Of a stretch of 64,000 nucleotides of DNA, positions 1 through 11,745 are shown in pieces. A program made the translations under genes and the position numbers. Below the pieces are notes generated by a model, which ran no database searches, had not been told where the DNA came from, and worked only from the letters and a program-made list of their open reading frames with translations. How positions within the stretch are numbered: the first letter of the stretch is position 1; each line of letters opens with the position of its first letter. The stretch is from Callorhinus ursinus (Eukaryota; Chordata; Mammalia; Carnivora; Otariidae): positions 9,194,122 to 9,258,121 of the forward strand of contig NW_020312788.1 in NCBI RefSeq assembly GCF_003265705.1. Direction: 5' to 3'.

Positions 1-3000
1 AATTCCTTTCTTCTCCCCACCAAAATGCTTATTCTATCTCTCCCTCTGAGCAAACCCCTAATCCCACCCTCACTATTTCCCTTCAGTTTTTATGGGGAAA
101 ATTTTCTAATATATAAATTTGTGAGCCATGGTGTTGTAGGTAATTTATTACTTTTTTCTGAAGACTTTTTTTCTCATTTTAATAAGGAATCTTACAGAAA
201 GCGTGCTTTAACCCAGGAGCAAGAACCTTTAATATGCAATTTTGGGCAGTAGGACGATGATTATGAAGATAATGGCCTTCCTAAAATCCCTCAAATGACT
301 TCACTTGCATGACTATTATTAACCTATTCATGAAACTATCCTGTTGTGTGCAATTCTCATTCATTCACACATTCATTCAGCAAATATTATTGAGTGCCTA
401 TTTTGATAAGGCACCACGCAGGGCTCTTGGGTCACAAGAGTGGGCTTTCAGCAGAAAGTTATCCTCTTAATGTTTTATTATTAAATATTTCTGGGAATAA
501 ATACACTGCTAAAGCATGTTTAACCAGCAACAATCAGGGTGGATTACTCAGACTTCTTTACTATGGATCACCTGTTTATAGGCAGTACAGGTATATTATG
601 AAATTATTAAATGTATGGGGTAAATTTTCTAATGTATAAATCCCTATGATATGGTGTCACTTCCAATTTAGTTAAGAAAATTGCATTTTGTTCTACACTG
701 TACTCAATTTACTCAACAAGCTGTTTTACTTTTTTAATATTTATTAAAAGATGAGTACCATGACTAAGTATATACTGTTTACACAAATTTACTCATAAGT
801 ACAAACAATTTACTTAAGCTTCCATAAATTTCCATTATATCCATTCATTTTGTTAATATGGTCAAAACGTGTTTTATTTCATAAATGGGTCAACCACTTC
901 TATTTTTGATAAAAAGGTAATATCCATTCTTTATAAATATTTTTTGAAAAATGTTCATCTTCACCAGCTTTAAAATCATCTCTTTAGCCAGTTTTAATGT
1001 GCCCTACAATATAGCCACAATACATTGCATTACCATCTGCACTAAATGCTATCCTCCCACTCTGCCTTGTTATTCTTACACCTAATCCTCTTTGTAACCC
1101 TTACACCTCCCACACTATCCTAACTTCATAATTGTCACAAAGGAAATGATCATTTCATCTCACACACCATCATTTTCAGCAAATTTTCTCATCCTGGTGA
1201 TGTGGCCTTTAATTCCAGCCATCTGACTATATAAGACCTTTCTTCTCAGGCCATCAGTGGGATGACATTGATAAACTCGGTCCCTCTACTCCTCTAAATA
1301 GATGACTGCTATATTTTGCTTTGACTCTTAGACATATTGAACATATAGATAACATTTTGATAGCCTCATGTTCACAGACTTTTTTATATCTCCACAACAT
1401 TTTTATGTTCTCCTGCAATGCCATTTTAAGATCAAATATCTAAGCCACTTAACTTAATTGGGAAACATTGTGCTAATTAAGCCAAGGGTGTTGTTTCAAG
1501 TGCCATAATAACCAATTAGCTGGAAAAAAAGCAAATATAAAAAAGACTATATCTCTATGGTGGGTAAAGCACTCACCATTTCATCAATATCAGAGGAGGT
1601 GACCAATGTATAGAGATTACCAAGTGGTATAGCACCATATTTGAAAAGCAATTCATATTCTATGCTCACTAGGTCAGCAGTATCAACTCCACATGCTCTG
1701 GACAACATATTAAATGCATATAATTGCTATGGAATATTAATTATATAAGCATAATTAATTTGTGCAACATTCTTATCCACAGATAGCTGCATTTAAGGTG
1801 AAGGGACAGATCTCATTCCACAGAATTGATCAGGTGGAAAGATTCACTGAACTGGGAGTTATGAGACCTAACCTAGTTCTTGACTCTTTTTTCAATCCCA
1901 AATGATAACTACTTAAACCAGATTGTATCAAAGGATGGAAAAGGCAAGAAAGGTGAAAATGTCTCTAAAATTCTCTTTTGGTGGGATAGATAATAAATCC
2001 ACTATGTCTAAATAATGGAGAGAAAGAACATTGGAAAGCCCTCACAGTTCCAGAATGAACTGACAGACAATAAGCAGTACTCCAAGGAAGTAAGCAGTCA
2101 GTGTTAATAAAGGGAACCATAAAGGGATATATTCCTTCCTATCTACAGAGCATCTACTGATTCAGATAGGCCAGATTGACATGACAGAAATGAACATAAT
2201 AGTGTCTCTCAAGATGGGTATCTGGCCCAGGGAGTCTGAACAGGTGTTTTCTATAAGATTTTTAAAAATTTTTTGTCTTCATTTCCATGTTAAGTTTTTA
2301 AATTATTATCAGCATTTTATTTATCATATGAATGCTTGCCTTCCAATTATACTACAATGTAATTTTGGTGCCCATGACAATTTACAATTACAATTACATT
2401 ACATTACATTAGCCCCAAACAATCACCTAAAATGAAAACATTAAATTTATAATGCACTCTCCAACAAGGAGCGTTTCAAATCTGAGTATGAATCAGTTTT
2501 TCAAATATATTTACTTTACACGATCATTCTTCTCCTGTTCCACCCAATACATTCACTGACTTAAATCTACTTTAAGAATTTCTAGCTTTTGTCATATTAC
2601 TGGCCCATGAAATGACTTCAATGTCTGCCAAAGGTGCTACCATCCAATGGTTCTAGAGCTACCAATTTTTAAGTTGTCAGAGAAATGTCAGGTTCCCATT
2701 CTGTGCCGTGCTTTAACACCTCAGCCTAAGTAGTGTCAGTTGTGCCCATAGACTCAGAGAGTCTCTCGTGAAAGCTTCTTCAGCTACCACCTGCAGCTCT
2801 TCTCTCCCCAGAATTGGATATAGGCCCACTGAGCCAGGTCATGGAACCAATACCTGAGACAGACAAACACTATTGCATTACATGGTTGCTTTGCACAAGG
2901 TCAAAATCCTCCTTTCTTTGGAAAGAAAATGTAAAGCAAAATAAATTCCAATGATGCTCTGATCCAGTTCATAAGACATATTGGAACATATCTCAATCCT

Positions 3001-3892
3001 AACTGGCATATTTTGCCTCAGTCTACCCCTTATTGCCCAGAATCCCATTATAAGGCAATAAGGACCATTCGGGGGGCGGGGAGGGGATGCAACCTAAAGG
3101 AAGAAATAGAGAGGCAAAAAGAACTTTAAAAAACTTAGCGTTCAAAAGAAAAGGGTAATTCTCAATGCACCATGTTTCTAAACTTACCCTCCACAGATCT
3201 ATGATTCCTACAGTGAGTAGCGGCCTCTAAGCAAAATTTGAAAAGGCCATTTCAGTTTGCTGTAAGACACTGGCTCACAGATGGCACTCTTTGATAGTCT
3301 TTTAATGGAATATATCACTAAAGAAAGGGAGGGATTCTCCATCACTTCACCATAAACTACCATTCAGCTCTGGGGTATGTCAGGAAAGGGTAGCTGCAAG
3401 GGCAGCAGCAAGGTCCAACAGGAGCCTGAGGGACCTGGCAAGAAATAGTAGGTTTCTTTTTAAGAATACATGTGAAAGATAATCTGGAAAGTTTGAGAAT
3501 ACCAGTGTCCTTCATAAGAAGGTGGGGGTCAAAAGTCAAGAAATTTTGGTCATTATTCTTAATTTGACCCTTGGAGAAAGTCAGGTTACAATGATAATGG
3601 CTACCATTTATTCAAAACAATATATGGGACAGACTTACACTAAAAAAAATTATTGTTTATCTGAAATTCTGATTTAACTGGGGACCTTGTATTTTTATTT
3701 GCTAAATCTGGCAACTCTATTCCTAGAAGCTTGGGATAAACATGGAGATGCATCACCCAGATCTTCCTTTTAGGAAGGACTTGCCATACAGCAACAAAGA
3801 AAATGGCCAGTGCACTATTATCTTCAGCTGTCAGCCCCAGCAAGGTCTGCCTCAGCTGCAGAGAATTACATCTCAAAAAATCATATGTTTTT
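1..3892. other. AT-rich intergenic DNA without a recognisable gene
   Basis: No open frame here has domain-like or gene-like character, and stop codons are frequent in all frames. Apart from a probable L2 3'-end scrap near 355-425, I recognise no young repeat. The region lies on the 3' side of TBR1. In human the next gene on that side is SLC4A10 at a long distance, and I see none of its exons here. Confidence 0.6.
355..425 (-). repeat. L2 3'-end fragment (probable)
   Basis: The CATTCATTCA-rich run followed by AGCAAATATTATTGAGTGCC matches the inverted 3' end of ancient L2 elements as I know them. The piece is short and diverged. Confidence 0.45.
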
Positions 3893-4094
3893 GGGACGCC
3901 TGGGTGGCTCAGTTGGTCAAGCATCTGACTCTTGATTTTGGCTCAGGTCATGATCTTAGGGTTGTGAGATCAAGCCCTGCATCTGTCTCTGAGCTGACCA
4001 CAGAATCTGCTTGAGATATTCTCCCTCTCCCTTTGCGTCTCCCCCTGATCACACTCTCTCACTCTAAATAAATAAAATCTTTTTTAAAAAAGAA
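3893..4094 (+). mobile_element. CAN-SINE (tRNA-derived carnivore SINE)
   Basis: It starts GGGACGCCTGGGTGGCTCAG, has an internal B-box-like GTGAGATCAAGCCC, then a CT-rich stretch and AATAAATAAAATCTTTT plus an A-rich tail. The L1 5' end follows within a few bases. Confidence 0.93.
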
Positions 4095-5270
4095 GAAGAG
4101 GGGGAGGAGCAAGATGGCAGAGGAGTAGGAGACCTAAATATCGTCTGGTCCCAGGAATTCAGCTAGATAGTTATCAAACCATTCAGAACACCTACAAACT
4201 CAACAGGAGATTGAAGAAAAGAATAGCAGCAATTCTATGAACAGAAAAGCAACCACTTTCTGGAAGGTAGGACATGCGGAGAAGTGAATCCGAGGTGACA
4301 GACAGGAAAATAGACCGTAGGGGGAGGGAACCTCCGTCAGCCGGCTACCCGCAAGTGACAGAGCAGCAGAGCACAAAATCGGAACTTTTAGAAGTCTGCT
4401 CCGCTGAGGGACATCACTCCAATGGCTAAGCAGAGGATGGAACCTTCACTGAGACAGCGTGGTCTCAGGACCCTAGGGGTCACAGAAAGACAGGATGTGC
4501 CTGAGTGTGGCAAGGCTCCCAAGTATTGGAGCGGGTAAGCCGGCTGCCAAGACGGAGCCAAGGAGTGGTCTCTCAGCTTGGGGTTGCCATAAACCGTGAC
4601 CTGCCGCACAGTGGGGCCACTGCTCTTCCAGCAGGGACCCAATAAGTGGCAGATCCGAGGAGACTCCCCTTCTTCCCCTGGTAGGAGCTCACGGGAGTGC
4701 ACTGCAGGAATCCGCTGGGTTTGGAGACTCCAAATGGGGTTGTGTGCCAGAGATAGAAATGCTTGGTCACAGGCCAGGTGAGCACGGAGTGCGGCCAGAG
4801 ACCAGGGAGAGGGGAGTGACTGACTGCTTTCCTCTGGGGGCTCACTGACGAGTGGGGCCCTGAGTTCTCGGCTCCTCTGGGACTAGAGATTGGGAAGCCG
4901 CCATTTTCACTCTAGCCCTCCAAAGCTATACAGAAAGCTTGCAGGGAACAAAAGCTACCAAGAGCAAACCCGAGCAGATTATTTAGCCCGGCCCCTGACA
5001 AAGACCAGGCAATTCCACCTCCCACAAATACATTTGGGAACCACGGCAACAGGCCCCTCCCCCAGAAGATCAGCAAGAACAGCCAGCCAAGACCAAGTTT
5101 ACCGATGAATGTGAACAACAGAACTCCAGCACTAGGTGGATACAGCACATAGAATTCATGGCTTTTTTCACATGATTCTTTAGTCTTTCAAAGTTAATTT
5201 TTTAAATTTTCTTTATTTTTTCTTTCTCTATTTTTTATTTGAATTTTTCTTCTTTCTTTTTTCAAACATC

Positions 5271-5608
5271 TTATCAATTCCTTTTTTAAAAATCTTTTAA
5301 TTTTCATTATTACAGTCATATTCTATCCTTTCATTGTATTTAACCTTGTTTTTGTATATATATATATATATATATAAGCTTTTCTTTCTTTAAAATTTTG
5401 GGATACAGTTTCTTCTAACAGACCAAAATATACCCTAAATCTAGTTTTCATCCAGTCTCCCACCTAATCACATTCTCTTTCTCTTTTTCTAATTTTTTCC
5501 TTCTTTTTTCAACCAACTTCTTATCTTATCAATTCCTTTTTTAAAATCTTTTTTAATTTTCATCTTTACAGTCATATTCCATCCCTTCATCATATTTACC
5601 CTTATTTT

Positions 5609-5650
<42 letters not shown>

Positions 5651-5716
5651 TTTTTCTTTCTTTAAAATTTTGGGAAGCAATTTCTTCTAACAGACCAAAA
5701 TACACCCAAAATCTAG
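5271..5716 (+). repeat. Tandem duplication inside the L1 5' UTR
   Basis: Segment 5271-5444 and segment 5526-5716 share the same order of landmarks: TTATCAATTCC, ACAGTCATATTC, a (TA)n tract, TTTCTTTAAAATTTTGGGA, TTCTTCTAACAGACCAAAAT and AATCTAG. The TA tract is longer in the second copy and is preceded by (GT)n. The surroundings are pyrimidine-rich. Confidence 0.85.
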
Positions 5717-5886
5717 TGTGTGGCTCTGTTCTATTCACCAGCCTGATCATATTCTTTTTTTTTCTTTTCTTTTTTTCCCCCCTGGTTTCGGGGTCTCTTC
5801 TGATTTGTTTAGCGTGTATTTTTCTGGGGTTGTTGTTACCCTTTCAGCATTTTGTTCTCTCATTCATCTATTCTCCTCTGGACAAA

Positions 5887-6782
5887 ATGACAAGATGGAA
5901 AAACTCACCTCAAAAAAAAGAACAAGAGGCAGTACCAACTGCCAAGGACCTAATCCATACAGACATTAGTAAGATGTCAGAACTAGACTTCAGAATGACG
6001 ATTATAAATATACTCACTGGGCTTGAAAGAAGCACAGAAGATACTAGAAAATCCCTTTCTGGACATGTAGAAGAACTAAAATTTAACCAAGTTGAAATCA
6101 AAAAGGCTATTAATGAGGTGTAATAAAAAATGGAGACTCTAACTGCTAGGATAAACAAGGCAGAAGAGAGAATTAGTGACTAGAAGACTAAATGATGGAG
6201 AATAAAGAAGCTGAGAAAAGAGAGATAAACAACTACTGGATCACGAGGGGAGAATTCGAGAGATAAGTGATACCATAAAGCAAAACAACATTAGAATAAT
6301 TGGGATCCCAGAAGAAGAAGAAAGGGGGGGGCAGAAGGTATATTGGAGCAAATTATACCAGAGAACTTCCCTAATTTGGGGAAGGAAACAGGCATCAAAA
6401 TCCAGGAGGCACAGAGAACCCCCCTCAAAATCAATAAAAATAGGTCAACACCCCGACATCTCATAGTAAAACTCACATCTCAGAGACAAAGAGAAAATCC
6501 TGAAAGCAGCTCAGGACAAGAGGTCTGTAACCTACGATGGTAGAAACATTAGATTGGCAGCAGGCCTAACCACAGAGACCTGGCAGGACAGAAAGGACTG
6601 GCATAAAGGACTGGCTCTAGTTTAGAGCACTAAACTAGAAAAATATACAACCAATATACTACATCCAGCTAGGCTGTCATTGAAAATAGAAGGAGATAAA
6701 AAGCTTCCAGGACAAACAAAAACTAAAGGAATTTGTGAACACCAAACCAGCCCTACAAGAAATATTGAAAGGGGTCCTCTAA
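5887..6782 (+). pseudogene. L1 ORF1 (RNA-binding protein) pseudogene
   Basis: ORF1 encodes the L1 RNA-binding trimer protein. An ATG at 5887 opens 78 codons (MTRWKNSPQKKEQEA...), including the start of a coiled-coil-like region, before a TAA at 6121. Homology then continues in shifted frames: an IGIPEEEE-type segment near 6300, and NFPNLGKETGIKIQEAQRTP and STPRHLIVKLT at 6343-6543. The expected end (GGGGTCCTCTAA) is near 6782. At least one stop, a G-run expansion at about 6326-6332 and later frameshifts destroy it. Confidence 0.85.
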
Positions 6783-6863
6783 GCAAGGAAAGAGCATAAA
6801 AGTAACATAGGCCAGAAAGGAACAGAGACAATATACAGTAACAGTCACATTACAGGCAATGCA

Positions 6864-9800
6864 ATGGCACTAAAGTCATATCTTTCAATAGTTACCCTGA
6901 ATGTAAATGGGCTAAATGCCCTAGTCAAAAGACACAAGGTATCAGATTGGATAAAAAAACAAGACCCATCTATATGCTGTCTGCAAGAGACACATTTTAG
7001 ACCCAAAGACACCCCCAGATTTAAAGTGAGGGGATGGAAAACCATTTACCATGCTAATGGACATCAAAAGAAAGCTGGGGTGGCAATCCTCATACCAGAC
7101 AAATTAGATTTTAAACCAAAGAGTATAATAAGAGATGAGGAAGGACACTAAATCACACTTAAAAGGTCTATACAACAAGAAGATCTAACAATTGTAAATA
7201 TCTATGCCCCTAACATGGGAGCAGCCAATTATATAAGCCAATTAATAACAAAATCAAAGAAACACATTGACAATAATACAAAAATAGTAGGGGACTTTAA
7301 CACACCCCTCACTGAAATGGACAGATCATCTAAACAAAAGATCAACAAGAAAATAAAGGCTTTAAATGACACATTAAACCAAATGGACTTCACAGATATA
7401 TTCAGAACATTCCATCTCAAAGCAACAGAATACACATTCTTCTCTAGTGCACATGGAACATTCTCCAGAATAGATCATATCCTGGGTCACAAATCAGGTC
7501 TCAACCATTACCAAAAGACTGGGATCATTCCCTGAATATTTTTGCACCACAATGCTTTGAAACTAGAACTCAATCACAAGAGGAAAGTTGGAAAGAACTC
7601 AAATACACGGAGGCTAAAGAGCATCCTACTAAAGAATGAATGGGTCAACCAGGAAATTAAAGAAGAATTTAAAAATTCATGGAAACCAATGAAAATGAAA
7701 ACACAACTGTTCAGAATCTTTGGGATGCAGCAAAAGCAGCCCTAAGAGGAAAGTATATAGCAATACAAGCCTTTCTCAAGAAACAAGAAAGGTCTCAAAT
7801 ACACAACCTAACCCTACACCTAAAGGAGCTGGAGAAAGAACAGCAAATAAAGCCTAAACCCAGCAGGAGAAGAGAAATAATAAAGATCAGAGCAGAAATC
7901 AATGAAACAGAAACCAAAACACAGTAGAACAGATCAACAAAACTAGGAGCTGGTTCTTTGAAAGAATTAAGAAGATTCATAAACCCCTGGCCAGACTTTT
8001 AAGAGACAGGACCCAAAAAATAAAATCACGAATGAAAGAGGAGAGATCACAACCAACACCAAAGAAATACAAACAATTATAAGAACATATTATGAGCAAC
8101 TATATGCCAGCAAATTAGACAATCCGGAAGAAATGGATGCATTCTTAGAGACATATAAACTACCAAAACTGAACCAGGAAGAAATAGAAAACCTGGACAG
8201 GCCCATAACCAGTAAGGAAATTGAAGCGGTAATCAAAAATCTCCCAACAAACAAGAGCCCAGGGCCAGATGGCTTCCCAGGGGAATTCTACCAAGCATTT
8301 CAAGAAGAATTAATACCTGTTCTTCTGAAACTGTTCCAAAAAATTGAAATGGAAGGAAAACTTGCAAACTCATTTTATGATGCCAGCGTTACCTTGATCC
8401 CAAAACCAAAGACCTCATCAAAAAGGAGAACTATAGACCAATATCCCTGATGAACATGGATGCAAAAATTCTTACCAAATACTAGCCAACAGGATCCACA
8501 GTACATTAAAAGGATTATTCACCACGACCAAGTGGGATTTATTCCTGGGCTGCAAGGTTGGTTCAACATCTGCAAATCAATCAACGTGATACAATACATT
8601 AACAAAAGAAAGAACAAGAACCATATGACCCTCTCAATAGATGCAGAAAAAGCATTTGACAAAGTACAGCATCCTTTCTAGATTAAAACTCTTCAGAGTG
8701 TAGGGATAGAGGGTACATACCTCAATATCATAAAAGCCATCTATGAAAAACCCACAGTGAATATCATTCTCAATGGAGAAAAACTGAGAGCTTTTCCCCA
8801 AAGGTCAGGAACATGGCAGGGATGTCCACTATCACCATTGCTATTAAACATAGTACTAGAAGTCCTAGCCCCAACAATCAGAGAACAAAAAAAAATAAAA
8901 GGCATCTGAATCAGCAAAGAAGAAGTGAAAATCTCACTTTTTGCAGATATGATACTTTATGTGCAAAACCCAAAAGACTCCACCCCAAAACTGCTAGAAC
9001 TCATACAGGAATTCAGTAAAGTGGTAGGATATAAAATCAATGCACAGAAATCAGTTGCATTTCTATACACCAACAATAAGAAGAAAGAGAAATTAAGGAG
9101 TTGATCCCATTTACAATTGCACCCAAAACCATAAGATACCTAGGAATAAATCTAACCAAAGAGGCAAAGAATCTGAACCTGTTCCAAAAAATAGAAATGG
9201 AAGGAAAACTTGCAAGACTTGACTCAGAAAACTATAGAATACTCATGAAAGAACCTGAGGAAGACACAAAGAAAACGTTCCATGCTCATGGATTGGAAGA
9301 ACAAATATTGTGAAGATGTCTATGCTACTTGGAGCAATCTACACATTTAATGCAATCCCTATCCAAATACCAACAACTTTTTTCAAAGAAATGGAACAAA
9401 TAATCCTAAAATTTGTATGGAACCAGAAAAGACCCTGAATAGCCAAAGGAATGTTGAAAAAGAAAACCAAAGCTGGTGGCATCACAATTCCAGACTTCAA
9501 GCTCTATTACGAAGCTGTCATCATCAAGACAGTATGGTACTGGCAGAAAAACAGATATATAGATCAATGGAACAGAATAGAGAGCCCAGAAATGGGCCCT
9601 CAACCCTATGGTCAACTTCAACAAAGCAGGAAAGAATGTCCAATGGAAAAAAGACAGTCTCTTCAACAAATGGTGTTGGAAATATTGGAAAGCCACATGC
9701 AGAAGAATAAAACTGGACCGTTTCCTTACATCACACACAAAAATAGACTCAAAATGGATGAAAGACCTAAATGTGAGACAGGAATCCATCAAAATCCTTG

Positions 9801-10085
9801 AGGAGAACACAGGAACCAAACTCTTCAACCTCAGCCACAGCAACTTCTTCCTAGAAACATCACCAAAGGCAAGGGAAGCAAGGGCAAAAATGAACTACTG
9901 GACTTCATCAAGATAAAAATCTTTTGCACAGCAAAGGAAACAGTCAACAAAACCAAAGGACAACCGACAGAATGGGAGAAGATATTTGCAAATGATATAT
10001 CAGATAAAGGGCTAGTATTTTGTATCTGTAAAGAACTTATCAAACTCAACACCCAAGGAACAAATAATCCAACCAAGAAATGGGC
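6864..10085 (+). pseudogene. L1 ORF2 (endonuclease/reverse transcriptase) pseudogene, 3' truncated
   Basis: ORF2 provides the endonuclease and reverse transcriptase of L1. The ATG at 6864 gives MALKSYLSIVTLNVNGLN with the endonuclease CCLQETHF motif, broken by a stop at 7149. Endonuclease sequence resumes at 7215-7535 (GDFNTPL, RIDHILGHKSGL). Reverse-transcriptase pieces follow at 8133-8450 ([15 protein letters not shown]) and 8460-8681 ([15 protein letters not shown]). At about 8940 the usual FADD catalytic motif reads FADM. Further pieces lie at 9100-9313 and 9417-10080. A 44 bp internal copy interrupts the thumb-like region at 9172-9215. Confidence 0.88.
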
Positions 10086-10289
10086 AGAAGGAGAGTCGTT
10101 AAGCATCTACCTTTGGCTCAGCTTATGATCCCAGGGTCCTGGGATCGAGTCCCGCATTGGTCTCCCAGCTCAGCGGGAAGCCTGCTTCTCCCTCACCCAC
10201 TCCCCCTGCTTGTATTCCCTCTCTTGCTGTGTGTGTGTCTCTCTCTCTCTCTGTCAAATGAATAAATAAAATCTTTAATAAAAAAAAAG
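10086..10289 (+). mobile_element. CAN-SINE lacking its first ~20 bases
   Basis: It reads from GTTAAGCATCTACCTTTGGC through GGGATCGAGTCCCGCATTGG to AATAAATAAAATCTTTAAT and an A-run. The usual GGGCGCCTGGGTGGCTCAG head is absent, and the sequence joins the broken L1 ORF2 directly. Confidence 0.88.
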
Positions 10290-10291
10290 AT

Positions 10292-10350
10292 GTGAGAGTC
10301 TGTGTTTTAACAAGCCCTCCAGGAGATGCTGATGCTTGCTTCGACTGCTC
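10292..10350. mobile_element. MER5-type hAT-Charlie fragment
   Basis: GTCTGTGTTTTAACAAGCCC followed by TCCAGGAGATGCTGATGC matches the 3' half of the non-autonomous MER5 family as I know it. The 5' half is missing. Confidence 0.55.
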
Positions 10351-10855
10351 AGGGCCTAGCCAGGAACTCTAAGAGGGCTGAGGAAAATTCTTCCTCCCCT
10401 ACACAATCTTTTCAAAGGAGAAATACAGGGCACCAGAAGAATGAAAAACAAAGGAAGATACCCAGACTGAGGCCAAGGGCACCTAGGGAAAGGATGTTTA
10501 ATCCCATGAAGGATGGATTATGTCCAGCCATGTGAAGAAGCAGAAAAGCACTGGAAGCAGAGGGAACAGCGTGTTAGGAAGCCCTGCGTATGGAGGAACC
10601 CGGGACATCTGAGGACAGAAGGAGGCCAGTGTGAGCAAGGAGCATGGTCACAGAAAGCCAAGCACTCAGATTGGCTATAGCATGCAAGGGCTTTTAGAGG
10701 AAAATCCTCTTTTCAGGTCCTGAAAGATTCTGGGTCACATCCATTGCAAAGTATCCCACTGAGCAGCTCATCAACCACCATGCAGGAAGACACCTTGCTT
10801 TGAGGTGGTTCCCTGTTCTGAACCTTTAGCAAAGTGTACACATTTGCCCCAAACT
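10351..10855. other. Unassigned stretch, possibly old repeat
   Basis: No gene-like open frame. Purine-rich phrasing (GGAGGCCAGTGTGAGCAAGG) suggests an ancient interspersed repeat that I cannot name. Confidence 0.3.
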
Positions 10856-11309
10856 AATTCAGAGATAAGCGTAAGAGAAGTGCCAGGTCAGAACAAGCCA
10901 ATGGCTTGTGGAAAATGACATAAGTAGCATATTTTAAAATGGGGCCAAAGAGGCCATTTCAGAGGCACTTCCTTGCATATCCTGTTTTCTGAATCTTTGA
11001 ACTGGGCCAAACCACCTCAGCAAAAATAAGAATATTCTGTCTGAAAAGACTGATAAAATTGAACTTGTGTCTAGCAACCACTTTACCTGACCAACCAATG
11101 AAGTACAAATCTAGCCCTGCTTGCCAGCACCAACAAACTCTTCTTAAAAACAGCTTACCTATTCTTCCTCTTTCTTTCCCATAAAAACCCCAAGTCTACC
11201 TCTTATAAACAGAACACTATTTGGGTTTCTACTTAATCTGCCTACCCCAAATTGTTAATTCTTTGATCCCAAATAAACCCTTTGCCTCTTGAACTCAAAA
11301 AAAAAAAAA
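10856..11309 (+). mobile_element. LTR-like or retrocopied segment ending in AATAAA plus poly(A)
   Basis: A TATA-like CCCATAAAAACCCC lies near 11178-11191 and AATAAA is at 11272-11277. About 20 bases later there is an A-run at 11297-11309. This layout resembles the U3-R part of an LTR, or the 3' end of a retrocopied RNA that ended in such an LTR. The left boundary is not defined. No reverse-transcriptase-like sequence belongs to it. Confidence 0.4.
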
Positions 11310-11311
11310 TG

Positions 11312-11745
11312 TGATATATATATAGCTATATAGATATAGATATAGATATACACAATGGAATATTACGCATCCATCAAAAATGAAATCTTGCCATTTGCAA
11401 CGACGTGGATAGAACTAGAGAGTATGATGCTAAGTGAAATAATTCAATCAGAGAAAGACAAGTATCATATGATCTCACTGATATGAGGAATTTGAGAAGT
11501 AAGACAGAGGATCATAGGGGAAGGGAAGGGAAAATGAAACAAGATGAAACCAGAGAGGGAGAAACCAGAAGAGACTCTTAATCTCAGGAAACAAACTGAG
11601 GGTTGCTGGAGTGGAGGGGGCCTGGGGGATAGACATTGGGAAGGGTATGTACTATGGTGAGTGTTATGAATTATGTAAGACGGATGAATCACAGACCTGT
11701 ACCCCTGAAACAAATAATACATTTTATGTTGATAAAAAAAAGAGA
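11312..11745 (+). mobile_element. 5'-truncated L1 3' end (ORF2 C-terminus and 3' UTR)
   Basis: After an (ATAGAT)n-like stretch it reads ACACAATGGAATATTACGCA, the standard end of L1 ORF2. Then come ACGTGGATAGAACTAGAGAG, TCATATGATCTCACTGATAT and the 3' UTR to ACCCCTGAAACAAATAATAC and an A-run. An AATAAATAAATAAATAATAA simple repeat follows to 11790. Confidence 0.9.

Larger units (their letters stand above)
4096..10085 (+). mobile_element. L1 LINE, carnivore type, near full-length at 5' end, truncated at 3' end, inactive
   Basis: The element begins with GGGGGAGGAGCAAGATGGCAG, the typical start of a carnivore L1 5' UTR. It has a 1.8 kb 5' UTR with an internal tandem duplication, a broken ORF1 (5887-6782) and a broken ORF2 (from 6864). 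It stops inside the 3' part of ORF2 at about 10085, where it runs directly into a 5'-truncated CAN-SINE. The ORF2 end, 3' UTR and tail are missing. Many stops and frameshifts make it non-mobile. Confidence 0.92.
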
